Shown: positions 41,337 through 52,832 of the stretch, piece after piece
Numbering within the stretch: the first letter of the stretch is position 1
Layout: each line of letters begins with the position of its first letter
NCBI GenBank assembly: GCA_022264855.1
Contig: JABYQU010000004.1
Location: 682,001-746,000, forward strand
From: Lenzites betulinus
Lineage: Eukaryota > Basidiomycota > Agaricomycetes > Polyporales > Polyporaceae
DNA length: 64,000 bases
Reading direction: 5' to 3'
Position numbers and translations under genes: made by a program
Notes under the pieces: generated by a model
Databases searched by the model: none
Told to the model about the DNA's origin: nothing
Seen by the model: the letters and a program-made list of their open reading frames with translations, nothing else

Positions 41337-42892
41337 GTGCTTACATCAGCAAAAGCGCGAGCTTGATGTATGGCACTGTAGGGTGCCACGTGGTCTGCAG
41401 ACGCGGATAGGAGATCCGTCGTACACGATGGGCGGCGGGCAGAGGTCTACAGAGGTCTGTGAGGTCCTGTCTGATAGCAAAAGTCCTAGTCGCAGATCGC
41501 GGCCCACCACGGAATTTATGCATATGCATGCCATATATCGCCGCACTCCACCATTGTATTATAGAGCTTGATATAAGTATATAGCTATCAGGTCAGGTAG
41601 ATAAGACGTAGAAAACTTAGAGAGAAAAGTCATAATAATAGACGCCCGTCGGACACGCGCTCTCGATACCCTCAACTCAACTGGGACTGCTCCTCGATCG
41701 ATGCCCGGACGTCCAACACCGGTACCGCTAGCCCTTCACATTCCCCCATTCTGAATTCCTTATATAAAAGCCCTATGCCCTGGAAAGCAGCATCAACACC
41801 CCTTCTTCCTGCACCACCACCTTCCCCCCGGGCCTTGTGCTGTCTGCCCTCAGGCCTCGGATCTCACCCGCCAAGTTCCGACCTCTAGAGTGCCTACCCA
41901 TGCTGATACACAGCAGATATACACTTCGAGTGGGCTCTGATAGCATCACAGGTATGCGCGCATACATCCACTCATAACTTACTCACCGCAATATTCATAA
42001 ATCAGCGCTCACCTTCGGATCTAGCTCGTGCATGTGTGCATGTAACGGTACGAAACAGTCATTCTGAGGCAGACACTAATCGTCCGAGCTAATGATTATT
42101 ACAGCATGTTCACCCAAAAGGTACGTACTCATCAGTTTTAGGTCGGAAAGCAGTCGTCGGTGCCCTTCGCTCAGATATTTCGGAACTAACCCTAGATTAA
42201 GACTTGTGGCATATCCGCCATTCCGCATGTATTAGACTAATATCCCGCTGCGAGCAGTGTTTAATAAATGTCAAATCTTGATCATTAATTCTTTGTCAAT
42301 CTCGCTGCATCTGCTCGCTCGCAACCGTGGTCATATTATGATATTATTGCACTGCTGGAAAGCTTGCCCTCTGTAGCGTATGACAGAGCGCTGTATAAAC
42401 TCATTAGGCGGCCTGCAGAGCTCTGCAGAGCTGCACCCACCATCTGTTAGCATGCCACGAACTTTCCACAGCGTGACACAGGGTCCTAGTAGAGTCCATG
42501 GCCTGCATGCAGGTGTCAGTGGCAGGCTACGATGCCTACAGCGTGCTACGGGTACTATCGGGGTATGCAATTCCCTGCAGCGCGGTTATGCACTTTGCTG
42601 ATGTAAATGTGTCCGTCGCGTCGCGAGCGATGGGCGCTGGAAGGCGTCGAGGCTTTATTGGCTTTCTGAATCGTCTCCGCGTAAGCTAGCTAGTCCGCCG
42701 AGTATGACGCTATGTCGCCGTTATTCTGCGCCGCGTTTATATTATTATCAGTGGGCGAATTAGAGCAGTGATCGGGCGCGAGACGAAGAATCGGCGCGCG
42801 GCAACTCCCGACACCACTCACTCACTCACTCTCACTGGGCGCCAACAGCTTCACAGTGCTTGGGCTGGTTTGTTGACCACCATATCGCCGAA
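41337..42892. other. Gene-poor, AT-richer spacer
   Basis: About 1.55 kb right of copy C with only short frames, several TATATA and ATAATAT tracts (41550-41640, 42240-42350), and a short CACT tandem near 42818-42834 just before the APC15-like gene. Parts may be decayed repeat sequence, but I recognise no element. Confidence 0.45.
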
Positions 42893-43506
42893 ATGTCTGT
42901 GGCTTCGCCCACCGTCCTCCCTCGCAGCCCTATCTTTCCTCGTTTGTTGCCTCTCCCGCCGCATCCGCACCCGATACCGGCGGCGGCCTCGATGCAGCGG
43001 CGGGAGAGGTTCATCAACTACCGCGACCTGTGGCGCGAGATGGAAGAACTCAGCGACGAGGAACATGCCGTCGAGGATCAGGTGGGCACGGTGGCGGCCG
43101 TCGTGAATTCGTCTCAGTGGTTCTTACACGGGATTTATCTGCAGGAATTGGAGATCAAGAACCGAGGATACAACTTCCTCATTCCCATCGGCCGGACGTG
43201 GACGCAGCACGAGGAGAAGAACGATGTGGGTGGCGTTTCGTGCTTCCGCGCGGGTCCCGTTCTGATCGCTTCGCTCAGGCGGACGATGCGTCCGAGGGCA
43301 CGGAAGGTACAGAACACACGGGCGACGGAAACTCGCTCATGGATGAGGACGAGAACTCGACCGAAGAGGAGGAGGAAGAGGATCAGGACCAGGACCTCGA
43401 TGCGGACATGGAGGACATGGACCAGCCCGCCGCCACTACCTTCACTCGCGACGGCGACTCGTCGGATGGGCCGCTGTCGGAAGATGCGAGCGATAGTTCA
43501 AATTGA
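42893..43506 (+). CDS. APC15-like anaphase-promoting complex subunit
   Basis: Probable Apc15/Mnd2-type regulatory subunit of the APC/C, which controls turnover of mitotic checkpoint proteins. Exons 42893-43081, 43145-43225 and 43279-43506; 165 residues. Pattern fits the family: a Pro-rich N-terminus (SPIFPRLLPLPPHPHPIP), a helix with Arg/Glu (RERFINYRDLWREMEELSDE), the conserved NNLVPIG-like NFLIPIGRTWTQHEEKND, and a long acidic tail (DEDENSTEEEEEEDQDQDLD, ADMEDMDQ). Both introns are short and in phase; the first (63 bases) can also be read through. The name rests on short motifs and layout, so confidence is moderate. Confidence 0.65.
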
Positions 43507-44523
43507 CCACATGCAGTTTCTTGCGCTCCAGGACTACGCCACTGAGCACCGGTGGGGTGTCGCTGTCCTCAGTCGAGACTGTGGAACTTGAGGCGCATCC
43601 GTCCGTGAGATATGCATTGATTTCGAAGTGTTGTGCACTCGCGGCAAGAACTATGCTACTTGACATATGAGGAACTCACGAGAGGTATCAGATATTGAGC
43701 ATCGTGCAGCGCCTGGGCTGCACGCTGGATTATGTTTGACTGATTGGCCAGGCCGCGTATGTTTTCTTTCTACCTCAGCGGTGTGCTACGAAATCGAAGA
43801 GGGTACGATCTTTCGTTCTATAGGGTATGTCGCTCATATTTTCACTACCAGGAATCATGGCACTAGGTTTTCATGGTGGTCTATAAGGGACCCGCCGGGG
43901 CGTGCGACGTGCTCCCTCGGCAAACAGACAACTTTCGACAGATATTGGAGACAAGGCATTTCTCGCGAAGTGTAAGCTTGCCAGGATTATCTAGCCGAAT
44001 TTCTTCGCTCGGGGCTCTATGACGCATCCCAGAGAGCGCTGTAGACTGCAAGCAGGAGGTCCCGTTTCCGGGATGATGGGTACTAGGTCTTGAATTCACG
44101 CCCGTTCTACATATGTCAACTTCAGTCCATCTGGCCTGCGAATATATTGTACGTGCGCCCCGGGCCCCGGCGGTCTCGTTAAAACATTGATCCTCAAAGG
44201 TTCTACGTCTGGCATATACGCGGGCTTGCTTTATTGTGTCGAATAGGAAAACGGTGGGGAGAGGGAAAGAAGAGAGAAAGACAATTGAAGGGGCGCTTGG
44301 AGGCGGATCGGGAAGCGTGATTGGCGGTGGCTGGGCACGAGTCTGACCGAGCCCGCCCAAATGTGCTATTGACCGCCGCGTACTCTTATGCCACCACCGT
44401 GTCTCCCGCCGTCCTAGCCCTCTCTTCCTCCCCGCGACGTTCAAAATCGTCTCTAACGGCCTGTCACGCTCGTTGGACACGAAATCTCACGGCGAGACGC
44501 GTAGGAAGCACCACACTTGCGAC
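43507..44523. other. Intergenic region, APC15-like to membrane orphan
   Basis: About 1 kb. A 199-codon minus frame at 43881-44480 has no recognisable domain and is probably spurious. Otherwise 3' UTR and promoter sequence. Confidence 0.4.
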
Positions 44524-47500
44524 ATGCCTAGCTCTACGCGCTACCGTCGACAGTCCACGCCTGGGAGCCCGCCCCTCTCGACTGCTGCGTACTCGGCCTC
44601 GCATGCGACGACTGTGGGTCAACAGAAGCTCAATGTCGTCACGCGCCTCGCGATAGAGGGTCGCGCGGAGCGCGGTGCGAACGGCGCGGCCATTAAGATG
44701 TACCTCAAGGTGAGCACTTCATTCCGATTCCACTCTCGCGCACTACCGGCGTAGGCGTGTATTGATGTTTATTGCACCTATAGATATCTCTCCCGCTGGA
44801 TAGCGTAACTCCTGGCTCTTCTATTGCTCTGTTTCCTGGTGAGTTCCGGCTGGTCCAATTCACGCCGTACGCCCGCTCACCAGCCTCGCGAATGTAGAGG
44901 CGAACCTCAAGATTCTGGACTCGCAAGTACACCCGCTTGACGCGAACTCTACCCCATACAACTTTTCTTCTATCACCTCGCCGCTCTTGCACAAGGCGGC
45001 ACGCGCTCTGAACCTTCCTGCACGCTCTAGTCAAACCTACGTGCCAATGAGTGCGAGTACAGCCTCGTCCGACGCTCTCCCACCATTAGACGAAAGATAC
45101 ACAGGACAGATCCTAGTGAGCTCCTATCACGTTTCCTACATCCTCCCGAAGGACTTCCCGCGTCGCGAGACCGACTCCCGGAGCAAGAGACCCTCGACCG
45201 TCGCGCAGTATATGGCCGCTATCGACGTATGGGTGCCATTTTTGACCCAACCACCACACGCACCCTTTCTGGTGGGTCGGTACAAGCTCTTCTCCGTGCT
45301 GCCTGCTGACGTACGTCAAGCTGGCCATCCCAACACCGCGATGTCTTTCCAATCAGATGAGGCTCAAGATATTCCCCCCAAATAGTCCCAAAACCTCTGC
45401 CTCTCTGGCGTCGTTGTCATCCGCAGACGAAGACGCGGGAAGTTGGGACATGATGTCCGACCCGCACGTCACTCGGAGCGCGTCCGCACGCTTGTCGCGC
45501 TCGCATTCATACAACAATTTCGCCGATGACGAGTCGAGTGATGCTTCTACCTCCGCCGGCTTTCCAGACGGTTGCGGTATACAGGGGACCTTTCCCAGCA
45601 CCGATCGCATACGGATCAGATGGGCCCGTCCTATGAGGCCGGAGCAGCTCCCACAAACCGTCGACGGGCGCCGCAGGGTGGGCATCAAGGAAGTCAAAGG
45701 TATCATGAACTGCGTGGTACTCGGCCTGAGCCGAACACAGGAATACGGACCTGCAGAGGGCCTTGTGATGCGCGTCCAGTACGAGGCGACGTGCAAAGGC
45801 GTCTGGTTTCCTGGGGTAGCGACATTGCTTGGACTGGACGCAGGTCTTGACAGTGGGGACTGTGATGTGACTTGGGTTCCGGGCTCGGAGCGCAAGTGGA
45901 CGATTAGCGGCGACATGGGCTTCACAGGATACGCCATAGGACCCCCACCCACGCCCCCACTTTCCCGACAGTCCCTCTCGCGTCAGTCCTCGGTGGAGAA
46001 CCCGTCAATATACGTTCTCCCCTCCTCCCCCGACGCGCGGGGTTTGACGAACGGTCTCCCACCCGCACGCCATGATTCTTCGTCATCGACCTCGTCACTA
46101 CTCAGGGCACCGCTGCCCGCACAAAATGTGGCGGATTACTCGTTCGAGAACTCCCCCGCGTCCACCCCCATTTCGTCACTCGCCTCGCTTCCTATGCCCT
46201 CGAGCCCTGAAGCCGACCGCAGGAGTAGAGCGTCTTCGCTCAATGGCCGCTATACCGACCTGGACACTGACTACGAAGACGAAGACACGGTACGCTCGCC
46301 GAAGGTGCCCATCACCATCCACCTCAACATGAATGATCTGCTACCACCTTCCAAGTCCGACTTCAAGTTCAGGGTCACTGGGACGGTGCTGGTTACGCCT
46401 CGCAAACCCGTGCTAACGCTGGGATCTAATCGGTACCGGTCGTCGCCCAACGGGTCAACGCCGTCCTCGGATAGCGAGGCGGACTCGGATGTCCTCGTCG
46501 TGCCGCGGTTTCGCGTGCTATGCGCGGACAGAGAGCACATCTCCTGCACTATCGAAAACGATGCCAACGACGCGACTCTTGATGTGTACAATTCCACCGG
46601 CGATATTCGTCACGCGCAAACGCGTAAAACGGTCCTCCAGAGGGGCGGGTCGATTAAATGTGGGACGGACGGCGCGCGTGTCGCACTTCGACCTATCAAG
46701 CGTACCCCGTCTCCTCCACCACGGGGACGTATGTCGGAGACTCCGGAGGTCTCTCGCGTCTCGCAGAGTCGGCCGAGGACCCCCAACGGCGTCTCACGGC
46801 GCGACCTGTCTCCTTCAGTCTTGCGGCAATCGTTCTTCAGCTCAACCTTGCGGCCACCAATCGTCCGAGACGGCGAGCTCATGATACCTTCCGCCACGAT
46901 CACAGTCAACCCCCTGCCCAAGATCGACATGGTCGGCCCACCAGACTATGCCGTTCGCGTCAACCTTCCCGCCCCGACCGACACGGACATGGAGTGGCTC
47001 GAGTTCGGGCTCGCGCTCCCCACTGACCCTGATGCGGCCGGCACCGCCACCACTACGGGGGAGGCGCCAAAAGTCGAGATCGCGAGCGCGAGCCTCGAGG
47101 GCGTGTCGGTGCGCTTCGTGACGAACGCGGTGACGAAGACGGAGGCAAACGGCGGGCTGCCGTTTGGCGAAGCGAGCAGCAAGGAGTGGATCACCTGGGT
47201 GAAGGTGCATCTCGGCGACGCGTGCGGGGGCAAGGTCGAGATCATCTACCTCGTGAAGGGACATCAGATCCCCAGGCCGGAGACGGCGAAGGGCAAGGAG
47301 CGCGCACTCGAGTCCATCGCGCTGAACGCGCTGCTCCCCAGCTTCTCGCTGCCTGTGGGCGCACTCGAGGTGAACGTGCTCGTCAAGTCAGGTACGCCCG
47401 CGTGGATCCCGCCGCCCACTGCATCCGCTGACCATCTTCTATCTTCTCGCGCAGGCTTCGAGATCGCCTCGGTCCAGACGAACATGAGCCACGAGCAGCG

Positions 47501-48206
47501 CACACCCCACGGACACCAGCTCCTGCACTACGCGCTCGACGAGTACTTCTACCCGCGCCTCCTCGTCGAGCTCGTGCCATCTGGACAGTTGGAAGCTAAA
47601 CGGGCGGCACGCGCGCCCCAAGCACCCCACCCACCGTCAAACTGGGGGCGTACGCAGATCCTCGTCGCGCTCCTCCCAGCGCTGCTCGCCATCCTGCTCC
47701 TCGTCGACCGCCTACAGCACCCGCACCCGTCGGGCACGCTGCGTCACGACGCGAGCGCGACGCTGCCCCTAAGTGTCGTGCCACTGACCGAGTACGAGCG
47801 GCTCACCGAAACGATCACCGTCACGACGACCGTCGCTGCGGCCTCCACGCCACGATGGTACTTCCCTGAAACCGAGCCCGTGACGCCAGACGTCCCTGGG
47901 CCGCCGAGCCCGAGCGTGTCCGTGGACACCACCACCCCGCCCCCGCCCCCACCTTCGCCTGCGCGATCCCCAGCCCCATCCCCTCCGATGACCCCGCCGC
48001 CGATGAGCCCGGGCGCGGAGGAGGACTCCCTCGGCCTCTTGCGCTACTTCTCGACGTGGCAGGCGCCCTTCGAGCTCCCCAAGCTCGAGTTCCCCGCCTT
48101 CAGCTTTGTCGAGACCGCGAACGCCACGTTACACAGAGTGCTTGACTCCGTCGGGTCGGCGTACCGCTTCTATAAATGGGTCACTAATTACCCCCTGGAG
48201 CCATGA
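44524..48206 (+). CDS. Large single-pass membrane protein of unknown function
   Basis: I do not recognise the family. Exons 44524-44709, 44784-44838, 44898-45271, 45321-47391 and 47455-48206; 1145 residues. N-terminal ~330 residues include beta-rich conserved-looking phrases (LTQPPHAPFLLAIPTPRCLS, NQMRLKIFPPNSP, MQYEATCKG-like VMRVQYEATCKGVWFPGVAT). A Ser/Pro-rich acidic linker follows. Residues about 640-830 form a second folded-looking block (ITIHLNMNDLLPPSKSDFKF, RVTGTVLVTPRKPVLTLGSN). One hydrophobic segment (ILVALLPALLAILLLVDRL) lies near residue 960, followed by a Thr/Pro-rich stretch with PPPPPPSPARSPAPSPP and a C-terminal helix. No signal peptide, so it may be a tail-side anchored membrane protein. 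Intron 47392-47454 is 63 bases and can be read through. Confidence 0.65.
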
Positions 48207-48598
48207 TGATACTTTTCACGCTTGTTTCGGACGACGACACTGACGTTAATGTAATGTATGTATACCGCCACGCACTAATGACGTCCCCACTTATGCGCCC
48301 TATGAAGTTATTGCTGTTTTATTGCTTACTTACCCGTAGACGTACGATACCCGCTGCGCAGTTGGAGGACTCGGGTTGTTGTCACTGGTACTTGCCCGAT
48401 GATCATGTCAATGTCAATGTATGGAATGGAACGGCGGTGACTGGCGGTGACGCGTTGACAAACACCGCGTCGGGATCAGGACGATGCATAGCCATTGGAA
48501 TTATCAAGATACATGCGAACACTGAGACAAAAGATAGTGTACACTGCGACGGAGAGGCAAATTGGAATACGAGAAAGGCAAAAAAACCGTGCTGGGAC
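48207..48598. other. Convergent spacer, membrane orphan and RPA1
   Basis: About 390 bases holding the facing 3' ends. The frames here are open by chance on both strands. Nothing recognised. Confidence 0.4.
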
Positions 48599-50869
48599 TT
48601 AACGAGCCCACTCGCTCTGTCGGAGGAGGTTGGCGAGATACGTCGCCTCATCGCGGTAGTTGAGTGGGGTGATACGCGTAATTCCGTAGCGCACCCGCGC
48701 TTGGTCCTACAGAGAACATGATGTCAGACATCAGGTCGGAAAACAAGAGCGCTGTACACACGTTGTAATTGTCCTGCTTTGCGCGGCATGCAAAGTTGTA
48801 CGTTGCACCGACGGTGCTCTCCAACACCCGGTTGAACTCGGCATCGTCTCGTTCCTAACAGCACGTTTAGCATGGATGCGATAGAAGCGCGGATGAAGGA
48901 GATCGGGAGCTAACCTTGATTGCGACGAGGTCATCGGCGGACATCCCGAATATGATCTTCCCGACATCGTTGAAACCTTGGAACCACGCTTGGCCAGAGT
49001 AGTCTGCGACAGCCATCGGGACCACATATCTGCACGTCAAACTGTGGTCAAGAATTGCATCTGCATCAATGCGGACGTAGCGACGAACCTATACTCGGGC
49101 TGAGGGTAGGATTTTTCACATTTCTCACACCGCCAGACGTCGCCCATCTGTATGACCTTCTTGCTGCACCCCTGTGCCGGGCACGCCGGGTACGAAAGGT
49201 TGTCGCCCTTGATGTGCATGATCGAAGCGCGAGATGAGAAGGTATCAACTCTGTCCGCCATCCCCAGCTCTGAGGTCTTGACGTCGTTCAAACTGCGAAT
49301 TTCTGCGCGATCAAAGTTGACACCCCCGCCTAGGCCACCTGACATCGCATTCGAGTGTGGTTGGTAGGTCTGATCGACACCAGACGAATCGTACCAGCCG
49401 CGAAGGTGATGTGCTTCGGGGATGTCGGGATCAATATGGAGGCTGCTGGAGCTCATCATCGAAAGAGAGCGGCCTGTGAGTATTCCGATTAGCAAACTGT
49501 TGATGACACACAGCACAAACGGCACCTTGGAAGTCGCCAACTTTGGCCCCCTTGAATGCAATCACTGGGTGATCCGTCTGTGTGTACTGCTCCGCTTGCT
49601 TGCCCCACAGCGTGACCTTCACGGAGAAGCCAGTCGTGTCGACAACCGTCAGCTCCCGTTTGGGTATCTATCTGGCGGTGAGTCACGGAATCTCGTAACA
49701 TCGTGAAACTTACCTCTTTGTTGGTCGCTTTCGAAGTGATCGTAGACACTTCGCTGACTTCCCTCACAACACCAACAATATCTGTGGCATAGGTTGATCA
49801 ATATGGATAGAATGAAGAGAACACCATTTTCACGTACCGCACACGGCATCCTTGGCGACGTCTGTGAGTTCGCCAATAGGTACAAAGTTGAACTTCACAG
49901 TGGGAACATCAGAGGCATCAGGGCACTACAGGCGCTCTCATGAGTCTTGATATCACGGCAGTCAGGGTTCTGGCATACCTCTTCAATAATTGTGTTGCGC
50001 TCAAACGCGAGCTCGTACTCGTTCTGAACGTTGGAGAATTTCTTCTTGGCCAAGTTAACCTTCGCCTTCGAAATATAGTAGACCTTGCCCTCCTGGATAC
50101 GATTGTACAACTCGTCGACGGCGGTGTTGAAACCAGTCGCTCGGATCTCTCCACTTTCATCCATGAGCGTTACATTGAACAGCTTGCCCTCGCCACGTTG
50201 ATTTGACCACGTCCGTATATCTCCCTTCGTAGTGACCCGCGCCTTGATTGTCCAATTGTTCTGGTAAGGGCTCAAACTCTCGATTGGATATATCGCGGTG
50301 TGATTGCCACGTCCGGCTTGCGTGACTTGACGCGAGGGCTGAGCAGGAACAGAAGGGGCAGTGATCTTCGCAGAAGTCGATGGAGCTGGAGTAACAGCAG
50401 TCGGGGTTGTTGCCTGTGCGTCCCCGGAAGGGGCACCGGGCTGTTGGCAGGCCACAGGATTACCAATCTTCTCTGCCTCCTTTTCAATGACACGCAACGC
50501 AAGAACAATCAAGAGCCTGTAGAAAAACGCGTCAATTTGCCGTGACGCGCTACATGTCTAGACTTTCGCTCACTTTTTGCCTTGAACGAGATTGCACGTG
50601 AACTTTTCGATAGCCACGATGGTGTGCTTAACAATCTGCTCCTCTTCAACAAGGTGGTTGAGCTGTGTAGCAAACATTGACTGCAAGAATCTCTCTCCGT
50701 CGGAGACAATGACGCGGTAGCGATCCATGTTGCTCGCGGCGCCCGCGCTAGGGGGGACCCGTTTGAACGAAAGGAGCTGCACAACGGGTTGGGAGTTGAG
50801 GATCTCATCATCATCAGTGTCCGTGCTGATGAGACGCGTGCAGATGCCAGAGGTAAGCTGGGTGGACAT
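48599..50869 (-). CDS. RFA1: Replication protein A large subunit (RPA1/RFA1)
   Basis: Single-stranded DNA-binding subunit of RPA in replication, repair and recombination. Exons on the minus strand are 50869-50574, 50516-49979, 49925-49838, 49781-49714, 49667-49526, 49473-49089, 49029-48915, 48854-48762 and 48706-48599; 610 residues. Domain order: N-terminal OB fold ([20 protein letters not shown]), Pro/Ala linker, DBD-A ([20 protein letters not shown], then [20 protein letters not shown]), DBD-B ([20 protein letters not shown], with [18 protein letters not shown]), and DBD-C with a zinc ribbon ([30 protein letters not shown]). The C-terminus is [20 protein letters not shown] to SEWAR. All phases agree and the length is typical. 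Confidence 0.96.
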
Positions 50870-51300
50870 GGTGGCTGAGCGTGGTCGTGGTCGAGAGTCA
50901 AGAGGGGCGCGTCGAGGCTGCGCCTTCGACGCGTCGTACTAATCGACGCGTGTATTATGTAATCTCGCACGAATCAGGCAATCGTGGTTCGCGCAACGTG
51001 CGCACGCACGCCGAAGTGAGAAGGACTCGAGCTGCCGCGAGGCATGCTTTCTTTCCATCTCCACTCAGACTTCTAATTTCTGGGGCACGATATCATTACA
51101 CTGGATACTGGCTACATCTAAGCCTCTGGAGGCGAATATTAATCTACGAATCCGGTCTGCTGAGTCTACGCTCAAGCTGTCAAGAAATACAAGAATGCTC
51201 CGGTAAGGTACTACGTCTATGTCTATGTTGTGCATTATATAGGTCTATTCAAAGCCAAGAGGAAGAGCCTCACGTCGAATGCTTCGCATGTTTCGGGACC
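50870..51300. other. RPA1 promoter and IDO 3' flank
   Basis: About 430 bases between two minus-strand genes. Two ACGCGT-like hexamers (near 50834, just inside RPA1, and 50945) resemble cell-cycle boxes of replication genes; not tested. Confidence 0.35.
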
Positions 51301-52725
51301 TCACTCGTCGTGAGCGATCTTCGTGCGCTGCGTCGCGTCCCGCCCGGCTTTCAACAGCATGCCGACTGGGTTCCCGCCGGTGCCCAAGGAACGATCAACG
51401 TCCTGCCGGAAAGCCGCAGCCCCTCCCATAGACGCAGGCGGGGTCGATCGAGCCTGCGAGATGATGTAGAGGGTGCCGATGCGGATGTGGCCGTCGCGGA
51501 ACCTCTTCAAGGCGTCCACGGCCGCATTGTACGGCTCCTGAAGGGCGGGAGTACGCAGAACAATCTCGCGCAGGGAGCGTTTGCCGAGCTGAGTGAGGTA
51601 GACACGGTGCTCCGCCGGCATGTAGCGGCGCATTCGTTCCATGAACCCGGTGTTCGCCCGGCGGTTCTCCTCGGAGGGCGGGGGCTGCCGCGCCTGCTTG
51701 AGAGTGTGGTCGACGTCGAGGAACACGTCCAGGGCGTGCATAACCGAGCTCTGGCCCGCGGAAGCGCCCCCGAGCTCGTACGAGGCATTGGGGGGCGCGC
51801 CCTCGAAGACCCAGGGGGCAGAGGCGTTGGAACCATTCCACCACGTGCGACAGGCCCAGTAGAAGGTGTGGGGATCGATGTTGTTGCGGGCGCCCTGGAG
51901 AATGTCTGACACCTCATTGACGATGCCGACTAGACGTTCAAGGTCTCGAGCTACGGCGGCGATGACGCTTCGCTCGTTGACGCAAGACAGGTTCATGAAC
52001 CGCTCGAATATCGGCAGCATCTCCGCGCCTTTCAACTCCGCGGCTACCGAAAGGGCGTAGAAGTTTCTTTCCGCGTCCGTACCCGAGAAGAGGTTTGTAA
52101 AGCGCATGTTGCTCAGAGAAATGGGAAGCTCGGGGTTGATAAACTCCCAATTCCAGAGCACGGTATCGGCAAAGGTCAGGACGGGTGGCATATCGAGTTT
52201 GCTCGATACGTGCAGCAACGGGATAGAGAGTGGTTTCGGAATGACGATCGACGTTCCGGTCGGGCGCGATGGGAGCGAATGGACGTAATAGTGTTGGAGG
52301 GATGTGAGGACAACGTGAGCCCGCCTCAAAACGCATGGCTTATTCTCGAGTCGTGTGGCATCCAAAACCGGCCACTGTATATTGGGGTGAGTACTGTAAC
52401 CATTTAACGCAACCCATGTACTCACAGCTCTCAACTGCTGCCGCCAATGCTCGCCCGATGCTCGCTTTGCTCGAGCTTCATCGCCCTTGTCTTCGCCGAG
52501 CTTCAGCACATGCCCCGCGCTGATCAGGGCGTCCTCCCAGAGCGTGAATGCGTCAGTCAGTTTCTTGAGGGGCTGAGCGGGGAAGAACCCGGTGTCTGGG
52601 TTTATGTCGAAGACGCGGTTGCTGAACGGCTCAGGGCAGTCGGAACGTGTCGGGCGGTACGTCGTGAGGTCGGCCGCGCTGCCGCGGAGGCGGTTCACAA
52701 TGTGCACGGGGGAAGACACGTTCAT
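51301..52725 (-). CDS. Indoleamine 2,3-dioxygenase
   Basis: Haem dioxygenase opening the indole ring of tryptophan to N-formylkynurenine, first step of kynurenine and NAD synthesis, cytosolic. Exons on the minus strand are 52725-52426 and 52374-51301; 457 residues. Family marks: NPDTGFFPAQPLKKL at the N-terminus, LRRAHVVLTSLQHYYVHSLP, SIPLLHVSSKLDMPPVLTFA with DTVLWNW, SNMRFTNLFSGTDAERNFY, ELGGASAGQSSVMHALDVFL, FMERMRRYMPAEHRVYLTQL and the presumed proximal haem ligand His396 in RFRDGHIRIGTLYI. The 51-base intron is a multiple of three, but removing it restores RA-WPVLDATRL. The long open frame upstream of 52725 has no ATG before a TTG. A TATATAAA lies about 100 bases upstream. Confidence 0.94.
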   Translation of the reverse strand: MNVSSPVHIVNRLRGSAADLTTYRPTRSDCPEPFSNRVFDINPDTGFFPAQPLKKLTDAFTLWEDALISAGHVLKLGEDKGDEARAKRASGEHWRQQLRAVSTWVALNGYSTHPNIQWPVLDATRLENKPCVLRRAHVVLTSLQHYYVHSLPSRPTGTSIVIPKPLSIPLLHVSSKLDMPPVLTFADTVLWNWEFINPELPISLSNMRFTNLFSGTDAERNFYALSVAAELKGAEMLPIFERFMNLSCVNERSVIAAVARDLERLVGIVNEVSDILQGARNNIDPHTFYWACRTWWNGSNASAPWVFEGAPPNASYELGGASAGQSSVMHALDVFLDVDHTLKQARQPPPSEENRRANTGFMERMRRYMPAEHRVYLTQLGKRSLREIVLRTPALQEPYNAAVDALKRFRDGHIRIGTLYIISQARSTPPASMGGAAAFRQDVDRSLGTGGNPVGMLLKAGRDATQRTKIAHDE

Positions 52726-52824
52726 GGCTGGCTGGTGAGTGGATGGGGTGGTTGGTCGTTCGGCGAATGCGAGAGTAGGATATGTGTACGGTGCGGATAT
52801 CGTATATCTGTCTGACACTCCCCG

Positions 52825-52832
52825 TTTATATA
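52825..52832 (-). promoter_or_regulatory. TATA box candidate of the IDO gene
   Basis: Minus-strand TATATAAA about 100 bases upstream of the IDO start codon, a plausible distance for a TATA promoter with a ~70-base leader. Confidence 0.45.

Noticed and set aside
43881..44480. 199-codon minus-strand frame before the membrane orphan
   Set aside because: Low-complexity translation with no recognisable motif, and it overlaps the expected promoter of the plus-strand gene.
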